From positions 1-17,832 of the forward strand of contig JAEOSY010000605.1 of assembly GCA_016840125.1 (NCBI GenBank): 17,832 nucleotides of DNA, read 5' to 3'. Below are positions 1-7,728 of this stretch, in pieces. The translations under genes and the position numbers were made by a program. The notes beneath the pieces were generated by a model. The model saw only the letters and a list, made by a program, of their open reading frames with translations. It was not told the origin of the DNA and searched no databases. Positions within the stretch are counted from its first letter, which is position 1, and every line of letters starts with the position of its first letter. This DNA comes from Candidatus Helarchaeota archaeon. GTDB taxonomy: Archaea > Asgardarchaeota > Lokiarchaeia > Helarchaeales > HEL-GB-A.

Positions 1-1
1 A

Positions 2-1101
2 TGCCAAGCTATCTTCTTCGCGGGAATCTTTAATGAATCATTAATTTTTTCGTGACGAAAAGCTTATTTAAAAAGAGATGCAAGGGGAAAATATCCCGTT
101 ATGAGTATTTGATCAGGCGTGATGCTTCATTTATGTGTATAGGAAGAGCTGCAGCTAATTCAAAAAATGTTAATCTGAAGATTCTGCCAGGGAATAAATT
201 AAGGATTTCGCTATTTAGAAAGGAGAAAAATAATAGAGCAAAACGTCAGCTCATTCCATTCTCCGCGAATACCTCACAACAAAAGGTCTGGCTTCAGGAA
301 ATAGCCCAAGTTGATAAATATACGGTGTGTGTTAAGCGGAAGCTCATCAAAAGTAAGGTTCAATATTATTTTCATGTTACTTATAAAGTTTCCATACCCA
401 AACCTAAATTTGGGTATTCAAATGGCGCGGTGGGGTTAGATCTCAATTATAACTTTGCCGCTTTAACCAATGCGGATAAGTTCGGAAATCTTCTGAGTTA
501 TCAGACCATTAAGTTTCGGAACCTCCACTACTATCGAAAAAATAAACAGGTAGATTATGCCAGTTTTAAGCTGGATAAAATCGTTAATTATTGCTTGACT
601 AAACAGAAGGGATTAGTTATTGAAGATCTCGTCTTTGACCAATCCTTCTCCTATAGTAAAAAAAGCAATCGCAAATTATCTAATTTCAGGACCTCCGCAC
701 TCGAATTATTGGAGCGAAAGTGCATCCGAAAGGGTGTGGCAATTCGAAAGGTCCATCCGGCCTATACCTCAATTATAGGTAGGCTCAAGTACTCACGATC
801 ATATAACTTATCTGGCCATCACTTGGCGAGTTATGTGATAGCTCGAAGAGGTCTAGGGTTCCAGGAACCCCTTCCAGCCTTTCACAAGTGGGTGCTCTCA
901 CAAGTCGGGGGCGTTATAAAACCCCGGTTGAAACAGGGCAGTCCCTACCGTGATTGGTCGGTGCTCCATGATCTCTCCAAGCATTGCGGGATAACTTCCT
1001 TCAGGCCTCCTGAACTCATCAAAAAAATGATGGATGGCTTGAATCCCTTTCCGGGCGCACAGCCTGATAACCTTAGGGCTGGTCTACCCGCTATTGGATA
1101 G
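2..1101 (+). pseudogene. TnpB-related IS200/IS605 OrfB-like nuclease, frameshifted and cut by the window edge
   Basis: The main open stretch (GTG at 52, 349 codons) has the RuvC-like core of TnpB-related proteins: GLDLNYNFA with Asp130, VIEDLVF with Glu191, then HPAYTSIIG and ARRGLGF. It starts in mid-domain: KKRCKGKIS, which family members carry well inside the N-terminal half, is only seven residues from the GTG. Frame +2 just upstream (2-52) reads ...FNESLIFS and then stops, which fits the missing upstream protein joined by a one-base shift in the T6 run at 45-50. Where RuvC-III should have an Asp or Glu (S-x-H-D-A-A type), the sequence reads SGHHLAS, so position 257 is His. It has no zinc-ribbon Cys pairs, as is usual for this subgroup. 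No TnpA or clear ends are visible. Family assignment is firm; pseudogene status is likely but could be a sequencing indel or programmed frameshift. Confidence 0.75.
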
Positions 1102-1171
1102 ATTGATTAGTCAAATAACAAAGAAAATTGTTATAAGGATTAGTAAGGTTTTCTTTCTTGGAAGTGATCAA

Positions 1172-1507
1172 ATGTCAGAGGATGATACTAAAAAATTTAT
1201 GAAGAAACTGATCACGGTTCTTAGTACTTTATCTGAAACGGTCCAAGCACTTGAGGAGAAAATAAATCAATCGAGTTACCAGATAGAGATGTTAGGCAGA
1301 CAGGTTGGAAAGGTGGCTGCGAAGATGGATCAGCTGGAGGGCGATATAGACCGGGAATTTGCGACTTTAGAGAAGATGAGTCCCGAACGTCAAATTCGAG
1401 GGGAGTTGGAAAAGATGGAGAAGGATGTAAGTAGTATCCCGGATGATCTATTAGATGATGAGTTAAAAAACCTGTTAGATGAGGAGAAAAAGAAAGAGAA
1501 AAAATAG
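1172..1507 (+). CDS. Small coiled-coil protein of unknown function
   Basis: This is a 111-residue acidic and basic, strongly helical protein. I do not recognise the family. The start is ATG 1172: GGAAGTGATC at 1160-1169 nearly matches the archaeal Shine-Dalgarno consensus GGAGGTGATC. The longer reading from 1094 overlaps the end of the TnpB-like gene and has no such site. Residues about 15-75 have heptad-like spacing of Leu, Val, Ile and Met, consistent with one long coiled coil. The tail is DDELKNLL followed by a Lys/Glu run. There are no cysteines, signal peptide or membrane segment, so it is probably cytosolic and oligomeric. It ends five bases before the stop of the convergent acyl-CoA synthetase gene. 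Confidence 0.7.
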   Translation: MSEDDTKKFMKKLITVLSTLSETVQALEEKINQSSYQIEMLGRQVGKVAAKMDQLEGDIDREFATLEKMSPERQIRGELEKMEKDVSSIPDDLLDDELKNLLDEEKKKEKK

Positions 1508-1512
1508 AAATT

Positions 1513-2958
1513 TTATTTAGTATCTTCTAAAAATTTTGCATATTGGACCAAATGAGCAAGTGCCTGAGCGGCAGAAGTGATACTGGGGTAGATAGGGATT
1601 TTAGCATCGATAAATAGCTTACGATCCCAGATCCGTCTTGCTTCATGGGCAATTGGGGGAAAAGCGACTAAGACCGGTTTTCCTTTTCTTCGGATTCTTT
1701 TAAGGAGGCGCAAGACAGTTTCATAGAATATCTGAGCATATCCTTCTACTCCATGCTGTTCAGGTTGATAGATATAATGATTTGCAAGTTCAATTATGAT
1801 TGAATCAATATTTGGATCAGTTCCTAAAGTCTCAATGGCAGTTTTTAATGCCTGAATATTGAAGAAACTAGCCGCCAAGTCTAAAGGATTATTGATACTC
1901 GTTCCTACATCGTTCACAATATCTTTGAGTTTTTCAAGTGATTCTGGGGTTAATTTAGGAATTTCCAATCCTAATTTACTGCAGATATCGGTATTGACAA
2001 CAGAGACACCACCCGAAACAGACAGTAAACCGACTTTATTGCTCTTTGGGAGGTGTTTATGATTGAAATTAAACATAATTAAAGTTTCGACAAGCTCTTC
2101 AAAAGAATTAACCGGGATTGCACCGGTTTGTCGAAAGATAGAATTCCAAAGTTCATTAGACCCAGACAAAGACCCGGTATGAGAAGCAGCGGCCCGGGCA
2201 CCTATTTCAGTTTGACCCCCCCTCAAAATAATTACAGGCTTCATTGGCGTTATTTCCTTTAAGATTCGTAGAAATTCGGGACCTTGTTTAATTCCTTCAA
2301 GATACAAGCCAATTATTTTTGTTTTTTTATCAGATTTACCGAGATATTCGAGTAATTCTCTTGGTTTTACATCAGCAGCATTTCCAAATGAAATGACTTT
2401 TGAGAAATACATTTGGAGAACCTTTCCCCGAAGTCCCATGTTAATTGCCAAACCACCACTTTGGGAGATAAATGCTACACGTCCACTTCGCCGAGTAAAA
2501 TCTTGACGAAATGATAATCCCGAATCGGGACTATAGACACCCACGCAATTTGGGCCAAGGATTCGAATATCACTTTTTGTTGAATGTTTTAAAATCATTA
2601 ATTCATTTTCTAGCTCTCTACCTTCTTCTGTTCCTAATTCAGAAAATCCAGAACTGAAAATTGTCACCAATTTTACTTTTTTGAGGATGCACTCTTGTAA
2701 AACACTGCGGACATGTCGAGCGGGAACCGCTATAATACAAAAATCAATGTCGGAGGGGACGTTAGCAATTTTATCATAGAACGTTAACCCGAGCGCTGAC
2801 GTGTATTTTGGATTGATTGGGAATATCTTCCCATGAAAATCCATCGAAACAAGGTTTTTAAGCCAAAACCAATCGTTTCGAGGACTAACTCCCACAACAG
2901 CAATGGATTTCGGATGGAAAAGGTCGTCAAATTTGCTTACATCAAAATTGGAAGTCAT
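1513..2958 (-). CDS. NDP-forming acyl-CoA synthetase, alpha subunit (AcdA-like)
   Basis: Alpha chain of the ADP-forming acetyl/acyl-CoA synthetase (ACD) family, which converts acyl-CoA + ADP + Pi to acid + CoA + ATP in archaeal fermentation. Order of parts: N-terminal CoA-binding Rossmann domain (HPKSIAVVGVSPR, then ILGPNCVGVY), a succinyl-CoA-synthetase-like domain (FISQSGGLA, GNAADV, LYLEG), then the phospho-histidine loop ASHTGSL with the His near residue 260, and a second flavodoxin-like domain to the end. The length of about 481 residues fits a stand-alone alpha subunit; the ATP-grasp beta subunit is neither fused nor adjacent. The ATG at 2958 is preferred over a GTG three codons upstream, because that GTGAGAG sequence can serve as its ribosome-binding site. 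Acyl substrate cannot be told from sequence. Confidence 0.88.
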   Translation of the reverse strand: MTSNFDVSKFDDLFHPKSIAVVGVSPRNDWFWLKNLVSMDFHGKIFPINPKYTSALGLTFYDKIANVPSDIDFCIIAVPARHVRSVLQECILKKVKLVTIFSSGFSELGTEEGRELENELMILKHSTKSDIRILGPNCVGVYSPDSGLSFRQDFTRRSGRVAFISQSGGLAINMGLRGKVLQMYFSKVISFGNAADVKPRELLEYLGKSDKKTKIIGLYLEGIKQGPEFLRILKEITPMKPVIILRGGQTEIGARAAASHTGSLSGSNELWNSIFRQTGAIPVNSFEELVETLIMFNFNHKHLPKSNKVGLLSVSGGVSVVNTDICSKLGLEIPKLTPESLEKLKDIVNDVGTSINNPLDLAASFFNIQALKTAIETLGTDPNIDSIIIELANHYIYQPEQHGVEGYAQIFYETVLRLLKRIRRKGKPVLVAFPPIAHEARRIWDRKLFIDAKIPIYPSITSAAQALAHLVQYAKFLEDTK

Positions 2959-2986
2959 AACTCTCACATTTTTATTATTTTATGAA

Positions 2987-3625
2987 TTATCGATTGCTTT
3001 GGGGGGGATGACGGGTGAAAACGCGGTATTTATCAGACCCCTCCAACTCTACAATAACACGTTTGACTATTGCTTGAATAGGTTGAAGTTTTATGCGGTC
3101 TGAGATATTCTTCAAATCCGTGAAGGGTCCTTTTTTCCGCTCCTCGATGATATCCCACATTAACTTTTTTCCAATGCCAGGCAGGAGTTCCAATTGATGC
3201 ATCCGTGTGGTTAATGGGCGAGATTCATTAAAAAATTTGACAAAGCGCCAGGGTTTTTTCTTAATTATATCCTGAATGACTTCCTGCAATTCGAACTTCG
3301 CAGAAGCTGTAAGTTCATTGAAGGAAATGCGCCCTTTAACATGATCAATTGAACTACGAGGACCCTTGCCAATAAAAATCTTATCACGAATTGTGATCTT
3401 GGCATTTCTCTTAGGAATCAACTCTAATAAGGTGAAAAAAGTATCACCGATTACTTGGATTATAGGTTCTCGTGCATAGGGAGGTTTTCTATCTTCGGGA
3501 TGCCCACGCGGCATATGATCTAAGATAATGGCAAATTCCTCGTATTTTTTTCTACCAGCATCCGAAGGTCCGGGAGTACGTCGCCGATCGCCCGGATAAT
3601 TTCGGCGTCGTCTATCATTAGCCAC
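2987..3625 (-). CDS. DUF655 family nucleic-acid-binding protein
   Basis: A 212-residue member of the archaeal DUF655 family. It has a basic, disordered N-terminus (residues 1-25, rich in Arg), an OB-like beta region around 30-100 (FAIILDHMPRG, PIIQVIGDTFFTLLEL) and a C-terminal helix-hairpin-helix around 145-180 (LELLPGIGKKLMWDIIEER), which is a DNA/RNA-binding motif. The biochemical role of the family is not established to my knowledge; its habitual neighbours are translation and RNA-polymerase genes. The start is GTG 3625, behind a good TTGGTGA site about eight bases upstream. It follows rpo4 on the same strand after a 117-nt gap containing AT-rich, TATA-like sequence, so it may have its own promoter. 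Confidence 0.88.
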   Translation of the reverse strand: MANDRRRRNYPGDRRRTPGPSDAGRKKYEEFAIILDHMPRGHPEDRKPPYAREPIIQVIGDTFFTLLELIPKRNAKITIRDKIFIGKGPRSSIDHVKGRISFNELTASAKFELQEVIQDIIKKKPWRFVKFFNESRPLTTRMHQLELLPGIGKKLMWDIIEERKKGPFTDLKNISDRIKLQPIQAIVKRVIVELEGSDKYRVFTRHPPQSNR

Positions 3626-3742
3626 TTTATACTCACCAATTAAATTTTTAATTTATTTTAAACTTGATTCCCAAGTAGTCCTCCTATTTTACCCTTCAAT
3701 TCCGAGAAAAGAAGTATGATATTTTTTAATGATTTACTCGTC

Positions 3743-4105
3743 TTATGTCTTTTCCACATAAGAATTGATAATATCTATTAAATCTCCTTTCTGTTCTTCA
3801 GTTAAAGTGACAGGTTCTTTATCTAGGATAATATTTAGCTCAATAGTTGATACTGGAGGGGTTTTTAGGTTCACAGTTTGAATTGCAGCCCGTTCTGATA
3901 ATCCAAATTTTGTCCTTAGGTCTTCTATTAATTTGAGTGCCTCTTCACGTGGAAATCTACTAAATTTATTGACGTAATCGAGTGTTACCTGCTGCACATA
4001 GGATAATTCAACACCAGCTTCAGTAGCTTCTTCCGTCCGTTTTTCTAAAATCTCTTTAACTTCCGCTAAAGTTACTAATTTCTCTTCAAAAATATCTTTA
4101 GGCAT
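3743..4105 (-). CDS. rpo4: DNA-directed RNA polymerase subunit Rpo4 (RpoF)
   Basis: A 120-residue homologue of archaeal Rpo4/eukaryotic Rpb4, which pairs with Rpo7 to form the polymerase stalk. Typical features are LVTLAEVKEILEKR near the N-terminus, LSYVQQVTLDYVNKFSRF, and the HRDC-like helical C-terminal half with LTEEQKGDLIDIINSYVE. The start chosen is the ATG at 4105, because AGGTGA lies six bases upstream; the GTG three codons earlier overlaps that site. It is 30 nt downstream of the L21e stop on the same strand, a pairing conserved across many archaea, so the two are probably co-transcribed. Confidence 0.93.
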   Translation of the reverse strand: MPKDIFEEKLVTLAEVKEILEKRTEEATEAGVELSYVQQVTLDYVNKFSRFPREEALKLIEDLRTKFGLSERAAIQTVNLKTPPVSTIELNIILDKEPVTLTEEQKGDLIDIINSYVEKT

Positions 4106-4135
4106 TCCCTTCACCTGGGGATTGAATTCATTAAT

Positions 4136-4438
4136 TTAATTCTCGGTGCGCAACCTCATATGTTCTGGGCGAGAGATTATGAAGAAATCCTTTTTCCCGA
4201 CCTTCAATTTAATAATATATGCCCTTCCTCGCTTTTCAATAATAGTCCCTGTTCGCCCCTGGTATTTAAAATGTGGTTGACCTTTGTGAACTGAGGGATC
4301 GATGATTATATCAACCTTATTGCCTACTTCGTAATCTACTAAATAACGTCCAAGAGATGGCATACCTTTTTGGCGTACTTTCTTCCGAAAGATGTTTCGG
4401 CAATGTCTGCTTTTGTACCCGTGGCTTTTCCGCACCAT
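4136..4438 (-). CDS. rpl21e: Large-subunit ribosomal protein L21e
   Basis: A 100-residue archaeal/eukaryotic L21e protein. Diagnostic stretches are SHGYKSRHCRNIFRK at the N-terminus, LGRYLVDYEVGNKVDIIIDPSVHKG written across residues 29-53, PHFKYQGRTGTI and the AYIIKLKVG beta strands of the SH3-like barrel. It is full length for the family. The protein binds 23S rRNA in the large subunit. It is the first gene of the minus-strand run L21e-Rpo4-DUF655. The 86 nt between it and the longin-like gene upstream contain AT-rich TATA-like sequence, so it probably has its own promoter. Confidence 0.96.
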   Translation of the reverse strand: MVRKSHGYKSRHCRNIFRKKVRQKGMPSLGRYLVDYEVGNKVDIIIDPSVHKGQPHFKYQGRTGTIIEKRGRAYIIKLKVGKKDFFIISRPEHMRLRTEN

Positions 4439-4524
4439 TTCTATCGCCTTTTTTTACTCTCGCCTTGTGCTTTATTATTTTTATTAAGTTTAAGGGAAAT
4501 AAAAAGGTTACTAAGTTGTCGATA

Positions 4525-5247
4525 CTAAGTGAGGCTTATAAAATATCGCCTTTTATGTAAGTCGTAGAGGAGTGCTAGGAGTCGAGTGTGTGATTTTTTG
4601 AGTTTTTCTTTTAAAATTTCCAAAAGATCTGGGATTACAAAACATTCTTTTTCTAAGCATACGTCTTTGGCGATTTCTAGGACTTTTCGTTCCAATTCGG
4701 TAAGTTCTTCTGGACTTTCGCCTTCCCACATAACTGTCATAGGATAAATAAGCGCAGTTGAAAAGCATTCATCCACTAATTCGACGGCGGTTTGAAATGG
4801 ACTAATATCGTTATTCCAATCGAGAATAGTACCCGCATACTTGTTTTCAAACTTTTTTACGAAAACTGTTAGCGCATCTTCGATAAAAGAAGAAGGCTTT
4901 TCACGACACATTACGATTCCACGCACTTTTTTTCCATCATAAATGATGATTTGATATTTTTCATATTCAAGACGTCGGAGCTTCCCTCGTACGCCGATTG
5001 ATGTCCCCAAAATATTAATTGCATCTAAGAGACCTGAGAGGAGTGAGGCATCCAAGTGTTCATAACCGAATGTTTGAGAAAACATGGATATTCCACCTCT
5101 CTTATAAATGGCTAAAATATGAGAGAGATTCGTAAGGTCGCCGATCTGAGATGATAATTGAGCTGCACTCCACTTGCGACTGTCTCGCCCTCGAAAAGCC
5201 TTCAAATATATGAAAAGAATAACAGTTACAACTATAGCTACAAGCAA
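4525..5247 (-). CDS. Membrane-anchored longin/roadblock-like protein with C-terminal winged-helix-like domain
   Basis: A 240-residue protein from a TTG start, and probably longer. One N-terminal hydrophobic segment (residues 2-17) is followed by a basic stop (KAFRGR). Residues about 42-162 have the pattern of longin/roadblock-fold domains: HILAIYKRGGISMFSQTF, LLSGLLDAINILG, alternating strands such as YQIIIYDGKKVRGIVM, and a helix ending FENKYAGTILDW. Residues about 180-240 (LTELERKVLEIA ... LLALLYDLHKRRYF) look like a winged helix. No signal-peptide cleavage site is evident, so the soluble part should face the cytosol. The frame stays open to a stop at 5284-5286. An ATT at 5277 with GGAG 11 nt upstream would add ten residues (QPDLLSWLI...) and complete the membrane helix. 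The fold is inferred from pattern only. Such domains in Asgard archaea often belong to small-GTPase systems. Confidence 0.72.
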   Translation of the reverse strand: MLVAIVVTVILFIYLKAFRGRDSRKWSAAQLSSQIGDLTNLSHILAIYKRGGISMFSQTFGYEHLDASLLSGLLDAINILGTSIGVRGKLRRLEYEKYQIIIYDGKKVRGIVMCREKPSSFIEDALTVFVKKFENKYAGTILDWNNDISPFQTAVELVDECFSTALIYPMTVMWEGESPEELTELERKVLEIAKDVCLEKECFVIPDLLEILKEKLKKSHTRLLALLYDLHKRRYFISLT

Positions 5248-5277
5248 TATGAGCCAGCTTAAAAGATCTGGTTGAAT

Positions 5278-5508
5278 TGTTGCTCAAACTCCTATTAAGT
5301 TGAGATAGGTATTAATTAATAAATCAAATATTTACTTATCTTTGATGAATCCTTAAACAAAAATCTATCTAATATTCAAAAACCGGATGCTTCGTAGAAA
5401 TAGTGACATAAGTTGAATGGTAAGATAAGTTCTATTTAAGCTGAAATTTTAAGTTCAAGCCCTTATGATTACTTATTAGTTATAGATTAGGAATTTTGTG
5501 AGAATAAG
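5278..5508. promoter_or_regulatory. Divergent intergenic region between the longin-like gene and pus10
   Basis: About 230 nt of AT-rich, stop-dense DNA separate the two divergent genes. It must hold promoters for both. TATA-like runs occur around 5430-5450 (CTATTTAAG) and near 5480, but none stands out enough to assign. No convincing RNA gene or repeat was found. Confidence 0.35.
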
Positions 5509-6870
5509 TTGGATACTGAAAAGCTAGAATTTTCAAATGAATCAATTGCATCAATAGCTCAGAAAGCTAGACAGGTATTATCTAAGTATAGTTTGTGTAA
5601 TAGTTGTTTAGGCAGGCAATTTGCCCTTTTAGGGCATGATACCTCGAATGTTAAAAGAGGTGAAGCTCTTAAATTATATCTTACACTCGTTGGAAGTGAG
5701 CTTAAACAATTAGAGCAGTCTAATTCAGCAAATGAGCTATTAAAGCAACTTGCACTCCAAGGAGGTTTCCAACCTGCTATCAGTACCTTACAGAAATTAG
5801 GAATCTTCATTGAAGAGACTAAGCCTTGCTCTATCTGCGGAGGACTTATGGAAAGATTTGATGAATTCAAGGTATTAATTGAAAAAGAACTAAAAAAAAT
5901 TGAATATAAAACTTTTCTGATAGGTTCAAAGATTCCAGCACGAATTATAGATCGCGAGGATGGATTAAGAGGAGAATTTAAACTTAAATATGGTGAATCA
6001 ATCAAAGGGGAGTTGAATCGAGAGATAGGGAAACGATTACAATCGACTGATAAAGTTGTTGATTTCGAGGCCCCAGATGTTGTAGCGATTATTATCCCGG
6101 TTACTGAGAGGGTTGAACTTAATATTAATCCGCTTTTTATTTCGGGGCGATATCGAAAATTAAAGAGAGGTATATCACAGACTAAATGGATCTGTTGGAG
6201 TTGTGAGGGGAAGGGTTGTGAAGAGTGTAACGGAAAAGGGTTGAGATATGAACATTCCGTTGAAGTTTTCATTGCGGAGCCAATTTTCAAGGCATCGCTT
6301 GGTAAAGAATATAGTTTTCATGGAGCTGGTCGAGAGGATATTGATGCCCGTATGCTTGGAACTGGAAGGCCTTTTGTTGTTGAAATTAAAGAGCCTTCAA
6401 AACGATTTTTGGATTTAAAGGCTTTAGAAACAGAAATTAATACGAAAGCAGACGGAAATATCGAAGTATTAGATTTAGCCTGGTCGGATCGAGGGACGAT
6501 TCGGAGTTTAAAGGCCCAATCACAAATTACAGAAAAAACCTACCGTATGTTAGTAGAAATCCATGATGAAGTCAATCTAGACGCCATTAAGCAAGCGGAT
6601 GATGCATTAACCGGAACGTTGATTCAACAAAAAACACCACAGCGGGTTCTTCATCGCAGGGCGGATAAAATACGCCAAAAAATGGTGTATCAATTTGAAA
6701 CCACACCTAAAGAATCCAAAAAATTAGAGATTCTTGTGCGTTGCCAGGGCGGGTGTTATGTTAAGGAGTTAGTAACTGGGGATGAGGGTCGTACACAACC
6801 AAATTTAAGTGAACTACTCAAAACCGATATAGTTGTGTTAGAATTAGATGTCACTAATGTGGATTCTTGA
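5509..6870 (+). CDS. pus10: tRNA pseudouridine(54/55) synthase Pus10
   Basis: A 453-residue archaeal Pus10, which makes pseudouridine 55 (and often 54) in the tRNA T-loop. The N-terminal part has the family zinc site: CNSCLGRQFALLGH (Cys30, Cys33) paired with CSICGG (Cys107, Cys110). A THUMP-like region follows. Then comes the family signature GRYRKLKRGISQTKW. A second Cys cluster, C-x2-C-x4-C-x2-C at 229-240, sits just before the catalytic domain. The catalytic loop is GREDIDARMLGTGRPF, with probable catalytic Asp277. The conserved TPQRVLHRRADKIRQK follows. The TTG start at 5509 is supported by a GTGAGA site about eight bases upstream. Its end overlaps the dim1 reading frame, indicating translational coupling. 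Confidence 0.95.
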   Translation: MDTEKLEFSNESIASIAQKARQVLSKYSLCNSCLGRQFALLGHDTSNVKRGEALKLYLTLVGSELKQLEQSNSANELLKQLALQGGFQPAISTLQKLGIFIEETKPCSICGGLMERFDEFKVLIEKELKKIEYKTFLIGSKIPARIIDREDGLRGEFKLKYGESIKGELNREIGKRLQSTDKVVDFEAPDVVAIIIPVTERVELNINPLFISGRYRKLKRGISQTKWICWSCEGKGCEECNGKGLRYEHSVEVFIAEPIFKASLGKEYSFHGAGREDIDARMLGTGRPFVVEIKEPSKRFLDLKALETEINTKADGNIEVLDLAWSDRGTIRSLKAQSQITEKTYRMLVEIHDEVNLDAIKQADDALTGTLIQQKTPQRVLHRRADKIRQKMVYQFETTPKESKKLEILVRCQGGCYVKELVTGDEGRTQPNLSELLKTDIVVLELDVTNVDS

Positions 6871-7726
6871 GGGACGCACAATAAATCTTACACGAAAGCA
6901 ATTACTATCGAAGACAAAACGCATCCTTTCGGACTATAATTTACGAGCTTTTAAGAGCTACTCCCAAAATTTCGTTATAGAACCCAAATTGATCCAATGG
7001 CATCTCCAATATTCTGATTTAACTAAAAGTGACGTAGTTGTTGAAATTGGTGCGGGATTAGGGACACTTACTAAGGCTATCGCTGAAAAAGTCAAAAAGG
7101 TCATTGCAGTAGAGATAGATCCAAAATTCATTAAAATTCTAGAAAAGGAATTAGAATCCTATGGGAATATTGAGATAATTGAAGGAGATATTTTACAAAT
7201 AGAGCCAAAAATTTTTGATAATCGGAAGATATTATCCAATACCCCTTATAAAATTTCATCGCCATTAACTTTCAAAATAATTCAGTCATCATACCTTCAC
7301 GCAGTGATGAGTTATCAAAAGGAATTTGCAGAACGGATGATTGCGCCCCCTGGTTCTAGAAATTATGGGCGTATTACCCTTGGGGTAAATTTTTATGCGA
7401 ATCTAGAACTCTTGAAGGTGGTTCCAAGAGATTTTTTTTATCCAATACCAAAAGTTGATTCGGCTTTAGTACGGTTGAACCCCTGTGACCCACCCTTTCA
7501 ACTAGCGGATGAGAGCGATTTTTTTGAGTTTGTGCGGCATCTCTTCTCCTTTCGTAAGAAGACCATTAGACGTGCCTTAAATCTCTTTTTCAAACAGAAA
7601 GATATTGAAAAGAGTAATTTGACAGAATTTATTAAGTCTTCCTTTGCGGATGAACGCGTTTTCCGATTATCGCTTCAGAAATTTCACGAGTTGTACCAAT
7701 TCATTAAAGAAATAAAGGAAGATTAG
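6848..7726 (+). CDS. ksgA: rRNA adenine dimethyltransferase Dim1/KsgA
   Basis: A 292-residue KsgA/Dim1 enzyme, which dimethylates two adjacent adenines in the 3' terminal helix of 16S rRNA late in small-subunit assembly. The SAM-binding loop is EIGAGLGTLT (66-75), the acidic loop is VEID (88-91), and EGDIL is at 112-116. The catalytic motif reads NTPYKISSP (131-139); most relatives have NLPY, so Leu is replaced by Thr while Asn, Pro and Tyr are kept. SYQKEFAERM and FSFRKKTIRRAL in the C-terminal rRNA-binding part are typical. ATGs at 6848 and 6857 lie inside pus10 and lack a ribosome-binding site. A strong TTGAGGGA at 6867-6874 sits seven bases before ATA 6881, whose product (M)NLTRKQLLSKTKR starts where relatives start, so the true start is uncertain. 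Confidence 0.93.
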   Translation: MSLMWILEGRTINLTRKQLLSKTKRILSDYNLRAFKSYSQNFVIEPKLIQWHLQYSDLTKSDVVVEIGAGLGTLTKAIAEKVKKVIAVEIDPKFIKILEKELESYGNIEIIEGDILQIEPKIFDNRKILSNTPYKISSPLTFKIIQSSYLHAVMSYQKEFAERMIAPPGSRNYGRITLGVNFYANLELLKVVPRDFFYPIPKVDSALVRLNPCDPPFQLADESDFFEFVRHLFSFRKKTIRRALNLFFKQKDIEKSNLTEFIKSSFADERVFRLSLQKFHELYQFIKEIKED

Positions 7727-7728
7727 AA

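Noticed and set aside
5340..5445. Possible C/D box RNA (TGATGA near 5343, CTGA near 5440)
   Set aside because: Boxes are about 95 nt apart with no C'/D' pair or terminal stem; the motifs are too short to trust.
5559..6290. 243-codon minus-strand open frame inside pus10
   Set aside because: Fully antisense to a clear Pus10 domain; Ser/Leu/Ile-rich shadow composition and no ribosome-binding site.
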